Positions 1 through 8,749 of a stretch of DNA of 47,138 nt are shown in pieces. Source of the DNA: an uncultured Bacteroidales bacterium (lineage in GTDB: Bacteria > Bacteroidota > Bacteroidia > Bacteroidales > Paludibacteraceae); the NCBI GenBank assembly GCA_903830915.1, contig CAIKVR010000364.1, positions 1 to 47,138 on the forward strand, in the 5' to 3' direction. The notes beneath the pieces are model-generated. The model did no database searches, was not told where the DNA came from, and was given only the letters and a program-made list of their open reading frames with translations. Within the stretch, counting starts at the first letter, position 1. Every line of letters starts with the position of its first letter. The position numbers were made by a program, and so were the translations under genes.

Positions 1-2055
1 ACTGATGGACCAGTCGGGGTCGAACATGGAGCGGTATTTCATCACCTCGCAAGCCCATTCGGTTCCCCAGCTGTCGCGGGTTTTTAAATTGGTATAAACT
101 GAATTGTTGGCCGAATTGGAAATCAGATAATCACATTCTTTACGGGCAGCAGCCGAATCTTTTACCAGATAATACGACGATGGCAACACAGGAATATACT
201 GAATGCCGTGAACAAAAATAGGTTCCGGGCCAAAATAGGTGATATACTGAATCATGCTTCCCCAGGTAATGGCCGACATTTTATTGCTGTAAGCTGCCGG
301 ATAATTATCACCGTTGCGGTTAAACCAATACTCATTTACCGCAGCACTTTCCATGCAATAACCCATCACGCCGGTGGCGGTCATATTGTTATCGTTCAAT
401 GAGTTGCCCAATGAAATAACGCCCGACCATGACATCATGGCTTCGGAACTGGATTCCTGGTTCTGACCGCTGTTCGAGTCAACATCGTAGCCACAGGCAT
501 CTGAGTGTCCTTCCCATATATCGAACATGCGCAACACAGGAAAACGCATGTCGGTGCGATCCCAGTTGGCATAATCTTTTGCCACGGTTTTGGCCATTTC
601 GCCATAATTGGTGGCAAATTCCGAATCGTACTGACTCAGAATTCCGGCCGAATATACGTAATATCCGTAGTGAAAATGGTGGTCGTTGAAGCGATGCGAT
701 CCAAAACCGCAGTTAATGCCAATCAATCCGCCAAATTTATCGGAATAAGCAAAATACTTTGAAGATTCGCCGGGCGTATAAGTCAGAAAATTCTGAAGTT
801 CGGTTTTTACTTTGGCCTTCAGCGTGCTTGCCACCGGACTGTTCATTGTTTTTGCCATACTGAGTTGACGGGCAAACATGGCTACCTGTTTTCCTCCGGC
901 GTAAGTTTCCGAATTAAAATCCCACTGCCATTGCGAAAAATCATTCAGATAATTCAACATGCGGCTTCGGTCAAATTTGTTCGATTCGGGAGCCGGGAGG
1001 CTGGTCAATGCTCCGTTGTACTGGTAACCAATCTGAAAACTTGTTCCAAGGGCACATTTCAGTTTGCCACGGGCAGTAACATACTCATCGCCGGTAAAGC
1101 TGAACGCGTTGGTTGAGTTGCGGTAATGATGCGGAATCCAGCCCTGAATAACGCTGTGTTCCGTTCCCTGCAAACATTCGGTGGTCAGGTTCCAGGTTGT
1201 ATTTACTTTTCCGGCTTCAGCATCGTAAGTCCAGTCCATTTGGCTGTTACGGGGTACAGCATAGGCATATTGTGCAAAAAAACTCAGGCGGTTTTTGGCT
1301 GTTAATGCAGAAACGGCAATAAATTTTTTAGAAGCTGTCATGGCCATGCTTATTGTACCGTTTGAATTTGAAAAAGTGGTACCATTCGGAGCAAAAACTC
1401 CATAATATCTTCCACCATAAAAAATTCCGATATGATTTCCGCTGTACGGAAACGAAAGGATATTGCCATTATCATCAAAAAATGAAGCGTTGGCAACCGT
1501 GATTTGAGGCACATCAATTCCCTGATATTCCACCCAACATGTTGGTAGTCCATGTCCTATGGTTACATCCATGTATTTGATATCGCTCTGTAAAACCCGA
1601 AAAGACATGGTCCAGTCGCTCCAAGATTTTACTTTTTGAACTACCGGAGCAAAACCGTTTCCACTAATCTGAAGCGGAGTGGGGCTAATCATCGACATAG
1701 TTTCGTTGTATGCTCCGGCTATTCCCGTCCATTCGGTGGCATAGTGAAATCCAAGTCCATATTTTTCCACCGTGAGGCAAAGCGGATGTGCCCAGATATT
1801 ATAAGACCGGGTAATATTGTTTTTGAACAGCAGCCCCGACCACCATTTATTTGTTGGGAAAGGTGCTTTCAGATTATCGAGTGCAAAAAAAGAAACCGTG
1901 TCGTGGAACTGCTTGATGTTGACCACATCACCTGCCCAGTATTCAGTGGGAGCTGAAGGGATGGATGAAGCATAACTACCTGCACCAACTGAAACTGGTG
2001 TTTGTGCTGAAAGTAAGGAGTAAAAAGAGAAGAATAGAATGATTATTTTTTTCAT
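1..2055 (-). CDS. GH81 endo-beta-1,3-glucanase, 3' end outside the window
   Basis: The reading frame is open from an ATG at 2055 to the window edge (685 codons, no stop), so the C-terminus is missing. The start encodes a signal peptide (MKKIIILFFSFYSLLSAQ). GH81 signatures are clear: FNDHHFHYGYY around residues 456-466, with Asp458 as the expected catalytic acid, and NQESSSEAMMSW around residues 532-542, with Glu534 and Glu538 as the expected carboxylates. Their spacing (76 and 80 residues) resembles that of known GH81 enzymes. The family cleaves beta-1,3-glucan internally (laminarin, curdlan, fungal glucan). The gene follows the GH16 laminarinase by 22 bp, so the two are probably cotranscribed. 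A T9SS tail is likely by analogy with its neighbours but cannot be seen. The family call rests on motifs recalled without a search. Confidence 0.88.
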   Translation of the reverse strand, partial: MKKIIILFFSFYSLLSAQTPVSVGAGSYASSIPSAPTEYWAGDVVNIKQFHDTVSFFALDNLKAPFPTNKWWSGLLFKNNITRSYNIWAHPLCLTVEKYGLGFHYATEWTGIAGAYNETMSMISPTPLQISGNGFAPVVQKVKSWSDWTMSFRVLQSDIKYMDVTIGHGLPTCWVEYQGIDVPQITVANASFFDDNGNILSFPYSGNHIGIFYGGRYYGVFAPNGTTFSNSNGTISMAMTASKKFIAVSALTAKNRLSFFAQYAYAVPRNSQMDWTYDAEAGKVNTTWNLTTECLQGTEHSVIQGWIPHHYRNSTNAFSFTGDEYVTARGKLKCALGTSFQIGYQYNGALTSLPAPESNKFDRSRMLNYLNDFSQWQWDFNSETYAGGKQVAMFARQLSMAKTMNSPVASTLKAKVKTELQNFLTYTPGESSKYFAYSDKFGGLIGINCGFGSHRFNDHHFHYGYYVYSAGILSQYDSEFATNYGEMAKTVAKDYANWDRTDMRFPVLRMFDIWEGHSDACGYDVDSNSGQNQESSSEAMMSWSGVISLGNSLNDNNMTATGVMGYCMESAAVNEYWFNRNGDNYPAAYSNKMSAITWGSMIQYITYFGPEPIFVHGIQYIPVLPSSYYLVKDSAAARKECDYLISNSANNSVYTNLKTRDSWGTEWACEVMKYRSMFDPDWSIS

Positions 2056-2077
2056 TGTGAGAATAGAGTTGGTTAGA

Positions 2078-3571
2078 TTAAATTTTAATTATTATTTTGT
2101 TTTTCAACAATTTACTACCTTGCTGAATGGATAGCAGATAGGTCCCCTTTGAATAGGATTTAAGATTAATGTTTGTTGTAAAACTCACCATTTCCATTTT
2201 ATTTAACCTTTTCCCAACCAAATCAGTTATGATAAGTTCGTATTTCAGGTTGTTGGAAGTTTCATTTTCAGGATAATCAACTGTTATAAAATCGGTTGCT
2301 GGATTCGGAAAAACTTTGAAACTAATATTCTGACTTGTCGTATTATCGATACCAGTAGAAATATCCTGATAAACACGCACCCAATCAATTTCGGTAGTCA
2401 GTGGATAAACCGAATTATCGGGAGTACCACCCCATGCACCACCAACGGCTTGATTCAGAATTAACCAAAAGGGTTGGTCAAAGGGCCATTGAACTTGTGA
2501 ATTTCCTAATACGGCTTTTGTAACGCTGAAGTATGTATTATCGTCGACATAAAAACTGATTTGGTCGGTTGACCATGTCATTCCATACACATGAAAACTC
2601 GTGTCGTAATTATTAATGATATACGATGAAGTTACTTGTGGAATGTTGTTATATGCTTGTGAATGAACGGTGCCACTAATATTATCCAACACCTGAGAAT
2701 GTTCCATGATATCAATTTCTCCACACAGAGGCCAACCAATGCCGGTATCAAATAAATTTTCACCGAGCATCCAGAATGCAGGCCAGGAACCATTACCTCT
2801 CGGTAGCTTCATTCGTGCTTCAATTCTCCCATATTTGAAGGTCTTTTTACCCTGCGATTCAATCTTTCCTGAAGTATAGTTTCGCGTTACGGGCTGAGAC
2901 ATCCAGGGTCCTTGTCCGGTATAAGTTTCGGCTCGGGCAATTAGTTTCAATGTTCCATCAGAAACCACAATGTTCTCAGTGCGTGGAGTATAGAATTGAA
3001 TTTCACCATTATCGGGATTTCCATGCCATACCTTGCTCCAAACCGATTCGTCGACTGTGGTTCCATTAAACTCATCCGACCATGATAACACCCAATTAGG
3101 TATATGGATTTTAGTGTCAGAAAACTGAAAATAATCGATATTACAAACCCCGGTAATATCCTTTGCTACAAAATATAATGAATGAATTCCGGTAACTTTA
3201 TCAATGTTGATTTGTTGAGTTTGGAAGATGGTCCAACTGCCGGTACTAATCGGGAATAAGATGCCTATTAATGTCCCTGAAAGTCCATCAATTCGGATTT
3301 CGATACTCCCGCCGACACTGTTTTTGGCAATGCTAAAAAATATACTTGCCGGACCGTTGCCAAAATCCACCTGACTATATGCCAACCAATCGCCGGCATC
3401 TATCCATCCAACAGTAGTATTTCCGTTTTCGAGTTGTACGCCTGACATAGTGCTATAACTTTCGGCTTCTATTTTAGTGTATGCACAAACCCGAAAGGAA
3501 TTTAGCGTTAAAAAAGTACAAATCAACAGAATTAGAGTTACTTCATTTTTTATTGCTACTTTATTAATCAT
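2078..3571 (-). CDS. CBM6-GH16 laminarinase (endo-beta-1,3-glucanase) with T9SS tail
   Basis: A 497-residue secreted enzyme. An N-terminal hydrophobic segment (about 10-30) is followed by a CBM6-like module (about 32-150: KIEAESYSTMSGVQ, WIDAGDWLAYSQVDFG), then a GH16 catalytic domain (about 158-402). The active-site motif GEIDIMEH is at 284-291, with nucleophile Glu285 and acid/base Glu290; this beta-bulge form is typical of GH16_3 laminarinases. The last 85 residues (FPNPATDFITVDYP onward) form a T9SS type A sorting domain, so the enzyme is expected at the cell surface or released. The family hydrolyses beta-1,3 and mixed beta-1,3/1,4 glucans. It sits 22 bp upstream of the GH81 gene, forming a beta-1,3-glucanase pair at the downstream end of an alpha-glucan locus. 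A hairpin separates it from the gene upstream. Confidence 0.92.
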   Translation of the reverse strand: MINKVAIKNEVTLILLICTFLTLNSFRVCAYTKIEAESYSTMSGVQLENGNTTVGWIDAGDWLAYSQVDFGNGPASIFFSIAKNSVGGSIEIRIDGLSGTLIGILFPISTGSWTIFQTQQINIDKVTGIHSLYFVAKDITGVCNIDYFQFSDTKIHIPNWVLSWSDEFNGTTVDESVWSKVWHGNPDNGEIQFYTPRTENIVVSDGTLKLIARAETYTGQGPWMSQPVTRNYTSGKIESQGKKTFKYGRIEARMKLPRGNGSWPAFWMLGENLFDTGIGWPLCGEIDIMEHSQVLDNISGTVHSQAYNNIPQVTSSYIINNYDTSFHVYGMTWSTDQISFYVDDNTYFSVTKAVLGNSQVQWPFDQPFWLILNQAVGGAWGGTPDNSVYPLTTEIDWVRVYQDISTGIDNTTSQNISFKVFPNPATDFITVDYPENETSNNLKYELIITDLVGKRLNKMEMVSFTTNINLKSYSKGTYLLSIQQGSKLLKNKIIIKI

Positions 3572-3638
3572 CAGATTTCTACTTTCTATAATTTAAAACT
3601 GAATTTGAATTTTTCTAATTCATACTATACTAATTTAA

Positions 3639-3670
3639 AATAAAAGGGCTACCTGAATAGCCCTTTTATT
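3639..3670 (-). terminator. Intergenic hairpin after giant protein A
   Basis: A perfect 13-bp inverted repeat (arms 3639-3651 and 3658-3670, six-base loop) begins one base beyond the stop codon of the giant protein A gene. On the minus strand the second arm ends in a T-rich run, fitting an intrinsic terminator or a 3'-end stabilising hairpin ahead of the GH16 gene. Confidence 0.75.
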
Positions 3671-3671
3671 C

Positions 3672-6600
3672 TTATTTCTTTATAAAGCTCAGCTTTATAC
3701 TATCCTGTGTATTCCGGTTTTTCAAAGTCAGAAAATACACACCAGGTTTGAATTCTTCTACATTTAACTGACTATTTATCACAGAACTATTTTTAGAAGT
3801 CACTCTTCCATCAATGCTGTAAACGGAACATTCATAGCTAAAATCCGGATTCAATCCATTGAAAATAAGTTTGTCAGCAACCGGATTCGGATAAATTTTT
3901 ACTCCGCTTAAACCAATTAGATTATTCCCTGTTGCAATACCTATTCTCTTAGCTTTGTTGGTACTTTGAGCCAAATTTACATACACATCGCTGGAATTAA
4001 TATTTAAACCATCCAATGGAGAATACATTTCCAAACTCGATTTGAGCATACTTCCTGCATTCAAAGCTGTAACTTCATCAGCATTCATACCTGCACGATA
4101 GAACATCCACTCGCGATAACTGATATTATCAGGTGAATTGCTGTCGTTCAAGGTAAAGGTTGTCGGGGTGAGTTTTTCAGTCAGATTTCCCGCTAATGTA
4201 TTATCGATATATAGCAATGTTTTGCCCCATGCGTAATAATGGGTTAAGGTAATTTTGTGCCACTGACCATCGGTTACAACAGTTGAGCCACTAACAGATC
4301 CACCAAGTGGCGATATATAGGTTACAACTCCCGTAGGTTCAATGCGCAGCGTTCCGGTAGCAGAATTGTTGCTGAACGTACTGATAACACCCGAACCTGT
4401 TGTTTTCACATCGAAGGTGGTCGTAAATGAATGTAATGTATTGTCGGGAGTAAAGTTTAATAAGTCAGTGCTGACTGCCTTACCCATCGCCAGGTAAGTG
4501 TTTCCTTTCTTCTGAGGTTGTGCTTTTCCTGCTAAAATGGCATCATAAAGCGATGGAACAATAGTATAGAGCAACTCAGCATGACCGGCATCGTTTGGAT
4601 GATTTACATCAGCCTGATAATTTACAGGCGAGACAGGCCATTTACCAGCTCCATCATCAATACCTCCCAATAGGTTAATGCTTGCCACATCCCACTGATG
4701 TATCAACATATCCATTTGTTTCACATAATTGTATTCTGTTGTTCCAAAATCGCCACGCACATAACAGTTGGCAATTATTGGAGTTTTTCCTACCGATTTA
4801 GCTTTGCTAATCAGCAGCTGCATATTATTTTTAAACTGATTGAAAATGGTTTGACCACCACCCACAATTCCTTCGTTACCAAGTGACAGAGCGTAAACCA
4901 CATACTGACTATCATCGTTCAACAAATCATTATCCCAACGATTCAGCACATCCACGGTTGTATTTCCGGGAACTGAGATATTAGAAACTGTCCAGTTGGC
5001 ACCCAGACTGGCATTATAGCGCTGAGAGAGCAACTGATTGAAAAGATAGGCATATCCGTGATTCGAGACTGCTCCGGTACCATAGGATACTGATGATCCC
5101 ATTTGGGAAATCTTCAGTGGGCTTATCGGATAGATTTTATAGGTATTTGTTGCCAGATAAACTCGAATCAATACCGGTCCGGAAACCCCTGGTGTGATTG
5201 CTGTAGCACCCTGAAGAATAGTTCCTGCGGATGCTCCCGCTCCGTAAACAGCTGCACTTACATCGGATTTCGAAATGTAGAATTTGAGTGTGCCTGAAAC
5301 ATTCAGTGTGGTAGCTAATTCAAATTCGCCGGAGGTAACAGTTCCATTAATACCAGTAGTGGCATTCATCTGAAGTGCGGTAGCCTGGTTATCACCATTG
5401 GAAGTAGCTGTACCTGAAACAAATAGTTCGGTCAGCTGATTGCTTATGCTGATTTGTTTGGTAGAACTGATTGTGACGCTATTCTGCACAAATGTGGCAG
5501 AAACAGTAACCGTTCCATTTTTTAGGGGTGTCAACAAACCACTTGAATTGATAGTTGCAATACTTGCATCATCAACCGACCAGGTAATGGTATGCGGAGT
5601 GGCATTTAATGGCGTATAAATTACACTCATTTGTGAAGTTGCCCCCGAAGAGGTAATATCACTTCCCGAAATTGTTATTCCGGTAGCATCAACCTGCGGA
5701 GCATCATATTCCTCTATTTTCATACAGTTAATGTATGCAAATGCCTGTGCAGGTGTTATTGTGATAGCGGTTAGGGTAATTACTCCGCTACCATCAGGTT
5801 GAATTAGTCCCGATGTAAATACAGTAGAATTGTTTCCGTAATAGCTAACTGCTTGTGTATTTGAACCCGAAGATGTTAAGGTGTAACCAACATTAAGATT
5901 TGACGGATAGGATGTCGCTGCATCAATATAAACAGTTCCACCTAAACCTGCAACTGTAGATGATTGTATTGTTCCAACTGATGCCGCACCAGCTCCCTGA
6001 ATGGTATATTGTCCGGCACGATCCGTATTTGAGTTTCTGCAACCGAAAATCTTAAATTTGTATTTCTTTGCTGTGCTTAATCCTGAGAATGTAATAACAG
6101 GACCATTACTTGTAGCACCGGTATAAATATAGTCCTCGGTAGCTGTGGCAATAGCCAATTGACTGTTACTTCCAAATTGAGAAGCAAAAGGAGTTAATAA
6201 TCCTCCATTCATTTTACCGTTGGTAGTAAATCCGGCGTTTGTAAAAGATAATGAAAAGCCGGAGTTTGTATTTGATGAATTTACCAGTCCTGTAAAAGGC
6301 GTATTAAGAGGCATAGCACTGGCACCTGTAGCAGTTGAGATATTATTCCAGTAATTACCGTTGGCATCAGGATTTATTGTTTCATCTCCATTCGTACCAT
6401 CTTTGGGTCCAAAATCGAAAAACAGACTTTGATTGATAGTCATCGTGGAACTTACCGTCAGTGTTTGCTGAACATTTGCTGCTGAATTATAATTGCTATT
6501 ACCTGCTTGCGAAGCGGTTATTGTAGTTGAACCAGCTCCAACAATTGTAATAGTATTACCGGAAACTATTGCGACATTGGTATTTGAGCTTGCAAAGCTC

Positions 6601-8720
6601 ACAGTAAGTCCGGAGGTACTTGAAGCAGTGATTATATATGGCACATCAGTATCGGTTTTAGCACTTAAGACCCCAAAAGTGATGGTTTGATTGACTTTAT
6701 TTACACTCAATGTCTGAACAACATTGCTCGCAGCAGCAAACGTTCCGTTACCGGCTTGCGACGCAGTTATATCAGTTGTTCCTCCACCAACTATGGTGAC
6801 AGTATTTCCCGAGACTGTTGCCACAGCGGTATTTGAGCTTGTATAACTAACGGTTAAACCTGAACTTGCAATGGCAGATAATGTAAACGGAGCATCACCA
6901 TAATTCTTTGCCGAAAGTGGATTGAATGTGATGGTTTGAGAAGTCAGCGACGAACTGCTGACAGTTAAAGTTTGAGTAACATCGGGAGCAGCATTATAGC
7001 TTGCATCGCCTGCTTGTGAAGCAGTTATTGTGGTTGAACCTGCGCCCACAATCTGAATTTTACCTGAAACAATGGTTGCAACAGCAGTATTAGAACTCGC
7101 GTATGAAACTGGCAATCCCGAACTGGCAGTTGCACCTGGAGCAAAGTCTGCATCGCCAACGGCTTTTGTTGCTAAAGCTCCGAAAGTAATTGTTTGATCC
7201 GTTTTCCCGGCTACATATTCTTCCATTTTCATGCAATTAATATAACCATTTGTTCCTGAAACAGTAGGAGTAATACTAATTGTAATCTGACCTGAAGCAT
7301 TTGGATAAACAAAACCCGTCACATACGTACTGCTATTGTTTCCATAATATGTTGTAGCTGTAATATACCCCGTTTGACTTGTAAGTTTATAACTATTATC
7401 ACCATCCGATGCATACGTAGGTGGAGTATAAACCGTTCCGCCCAACCCAGCGACTGAGGAGGTATTTAAGGTACCTGATGTTGAGGTAGCACCGGCAACT
7501 GTATATTGAGTGGTTCTTAATACAGCACCATTTCTACTTCCAAAAATCTTAAACTTATATTGCTTAGTAGGGCTTAATCCTGAAATTCTAAATCCGGGTG
7601 TAGAGCCATATCCTGCATAAAAATAATCTTCGGTGGCAGTTCCTATTGCAAGATCAGTATCGCTACCTCCGGCAGCAAATTGAGATGCATAAGGAGATCT
7701 CAATGCACCGTTTAATTTTCCATTACTAATAAAGCCACTTGCAGTTATAACCAATGAATATCCCGTGGAAGTATTCGCTGTATTTATCAATGATACCGCT
7801 GCATCTGTAGTGGCTTTTATTGTTATATTATTCCAATACTTGCCATTAACATCAGTTCCGGTAGTCAAATCACCATTCGTTAGATCTGTTGCAATTGGTC
7901 CGAAGTCAAATAGTAAACTTTGCGATAAGACAGATCCTGCTGAAACCGTATAGGTATAATTACTTCCTCCATTAAGAGAACCTGCATTCCAGTTGATGGT
8001 ATATAAATCGGCATCTGCCGGAGTAATAGTCAATCCATTTCCGGAAGTAAATACATAATATTTTACTGCTGTATTTACTGTCTGTGAACCAATATTTGCA
8101 CTATATGTTGTACCTGAACCGGACATACCTGCAATAGTTGATGTTACCCAGTTATCAGTTGAATATCGTAAATATGCACCCTGACCGGTTGGTAAAGAAC
8201 CACTCATGGTAGCTGTAATAGTTACCGCATTATTTGTAGTTGGATTTGCAGGGCTTTGAGAAACCGAACTCACTGTGGCTGAAGCTCCGCTTAACTCAAA
8301 AAACACCCAGGTTCCTGTTGGAGTTGTCCCTGCATCTAATGTTTTAAAAACATAACAATTAGTCAAACTTGTTACGCTTCTATACCATGCACCGTTCTCT
8401 GCACAACTTAGCAATGCACTGTTTTTTGTATTCGGAGTTACAGCAATATCACTACCTCCGCCAACCTGATAAAATGTACCACCCCATCCAATGGCCAATC
8501 TAAAGTACTGATTTCCTGTGCCTTTAGGAGTTAAATCTCCTGTTGTAAATGTAGTCCCAGCACTTGCACTTAAATAAGTATAATCAGTTCCATTGGGAGT
8601 AGTACAGCCACTTCCCCAACCGGTAGAAAAACCGGTTCCAACAATTGCATTCTGAGCTTGTACCAAATTGAAAAGTCCAATCGAAACGAATAATAGTAAA
8701 AGTAGTTTTTTCATTTTCAA
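3672..8720 (-). CDS. Giant modular T9SS protein A with SGNH esterase and LamG-like domains
   Basis: A 1682-residue secreted protein with signal peptide (1-22). Domains in order: an N-terminal region shared with proteins B and C (about 23-148); a CBM25/26-like Ig domain (149-260, ending in an N-x-G-x-NY-like motif); an unnamed module of about 240 residues (266-503); three Big/MBG-like Ig repeats of about 80 residues (508-756); a second copy of the module (763-1005); a Big2-like domain (1010-1092); a SusE/F-like domain (1096-1198); an SGNH hydrolase domain (1203-1395) with G-S-S1210 as nucleophile motif, GNE at 1291-1293 in place of the usual GND, and D1371-x-x-H1374; a LamG-like domain (about 1408-1560); and a T9SS tail (1605-1682). 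The role is inferred: surface glycan binding plus removal of an ester group. The gene is 29 bp from the GH87 gene, so cotranscription is likely. An internal Met at residue 3 is an alternative start. Confidence 0.8.
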   Translation of the reverse strand: MKMKKLLLLLFVSIGLFNLVQAQNAIVGTGFSTGWGSGCTTPNGTDYTYLSASAGTTFTTGDLTPKGTGNQYFRLAIGWGGTFYQVGGGSDIAVTPNTKNSALLSCAENGAWYRSVTSLTNCYVFKTLDAGTTPTGTWVFFELSGASATVSSVSQSPANPTTNNAVTITATMSGSLPTGQGAYLRYSTDNWVTSTIAGMSGSGTTYSANIGSQTVNTAVKYYVFTSGNGLTITPADADLYTINWNAGSLNGGSNYTYTVSAGSVLSQSLLFDFGPIATDLTNGDLTTGTDVNGKYWNNITIKATTDAAVSLINTANTSTGYSLVITASGFISNGKLNGALRSPYASQFAAGGSDTDLAIGTATEDYFYAGYGSTPGFRISGLSPTKQYKFKIFGSRNGAVLRTTQYTVAGATSTSGTLNTSSVAGLGGTVYTPPTYASDGDNSYKLTSQTGYITATTYYGNNSSTYVTGFVYPNASGQITISITPTVSGTNGYINCMKMEEYVAGKTDQTITFGALATKAVGDADFAPGATASSGLPVSYASSNTAVATIVSGKIQIVGAGSTTITASQAGDASYNAAPDVTQTLTVSSSSLTSQTITFNPLSAKNYGDAPFTLSAIASSGLTVSYTSSNTAVATVSGNTVTIVGGGTTDITASQAGNGTFAAASNVVQTLSVNKVNQTITFGVLSAKTDTDVPYIITASSTSGLTVSFASSNTNVAIVSGNTITIVGAGSTTITASQAGNSNYNSAANVQQTLTVSSTMTINQSLFFDFGPKDGTNGDETINPDANGNYWNNISTATGASAMPLNTPFTGLVNSSNTNSGFSLSFTNAGFTTNGKMNGGLLTPFASQFGSNSQLAIATATEDYIYTGATSNGPVITFSGLSTAKKYKFKIFGCRNSNTDRAGQYTIQGAGAASVGTIQSSTVAGLGGTVYIDAATSYPSNLNVGYTLTSSGSNTQAVSYYGNNSTVFTSGLIQPDGSGVITLTAITITPAQAFAYINCMKIEEYDAPQVDATGITISGSDITSSGATSQMSVIYTPLNATPHTITWSVDDASIATINSSGLLTPLKNGTVTVSATFVQNSVTISSTKQISISNQLTELFVSGTATSNGDNQATALQMNATTGINGTVTSGEFELATTLNVSGTLKFYISKSDVSAAVYGAGASAGTILQGATAITPGVSGPVLIRVYLATNTYKIYPISPLKISQMGSSVSYGTGAVSNHGYAYLFNQLLSQRYNASLGANWTVSNISVPGNTTVDVLNRWDNDLLNDDSQYVVYALSLGNEGIVGGGQTIFNQFKNNMQLLISKAKSVGKTPIIANCYVRGDFGTTEYNYVKQMDMLIHQWDVASINLLGGIDDGAGKWPVSPVNYQADVNHPNDAGHAELLYTIVPSLYDAILAGKAQPQKKGNTYLAMGKAVSTDLLNFTPDNTLHSFTTTFDVKTTGSGVISTFSNNSATGTLRIEPTGVVTYISPLGGSVSGSTVVTDGQWHKITLTHYYAWGKTLLYIDNTLAGNLTEKLTPTTFTLNDSNSPDNISYREWMFYRAGMNADEVTALNAGSMLKSSLEMYSPLDGLNINSSDVYVNLAQSTNKAKRIGIATGNNLIGLSGVKIYPNPVADKLIFNGLNPDFSYECSVYSIDGRVTSKNSSVINSQLNVEEFKPGVYFLTLKNRNTQDSIKLSFIKK
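5706..6434 (-). repeat. Unnamed 240-residue module, copy 2 of protein A
   Basis: This encodes residues 763-1005 of protein A. The module runs from SLFFDFGPKDGTNGDE to INCMKIEEY, with internal landmarks YWNNI, PFASQFG, ATATEDYIYTG, KKYKFKIFGCRN, GLGGTVY and YYGNNS. It is closer to the second copy in protein B than to the first copy in its own protein, which suggests that the whole block was duplicated as a unit. Confidence 0.8.
6453..7199 (-). repeat. Three tandem Ig-like (Big/MBG) repeats in protein A
   Basis: This encodes residues 508-756 of protein A as three repeats of about 80 residues. Each starts near QTITF and carries the pattern SSNTAVATVSG, VGAGSTTITASQAG and QTLTV. Repeats of this type are common spacer domains in Bacteroidota surface proteins, where they act as stalks between functional modules. 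Confidence 0.85.
7212..7925 (-). repeat. Unnamed 240-residue module, copy 1 of protein A
   Basis: This encodes residues 266-503 of protein A, from SLLFDFGP to INCMKMEEY. It shares YWNNI, SPYASQFAAG, GTATEDYFY, YKFKIFG and YYGNNSSTY landmarks with the other three copies in the window. I do not recognise the family. A malectin-like or other beta-sandwich fold is only a guess. Confidence 0.8.
7941..8276 (-). repeat. CBM25/26-like Ig module in protein A
   Basis: This encodes residues 149-260 of protein A. The pattern is YLRYSTDNW, then GSGTTYSANI, then KYYVFTSG, closing with an N-x-G-x-NY-type end. This resembles CBM25/26/53 starch-binding Ig domains, but the assignment is by eye. Homologous copies lie in proteins B (15692-16027) and C (27264-27611). 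Confidence 0.5.
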
Positions 8721-8749
8721 AAATATTAGATAGTTTTTTATTGATTATT

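Noticed and set aside
6453-7199. Tandem repeats that might be taken for a CRISPR or satellite array
   Set aside because: The period is about 240 bp, conserved at protein level and in frame within one gene, as expected for Ig-like domains.
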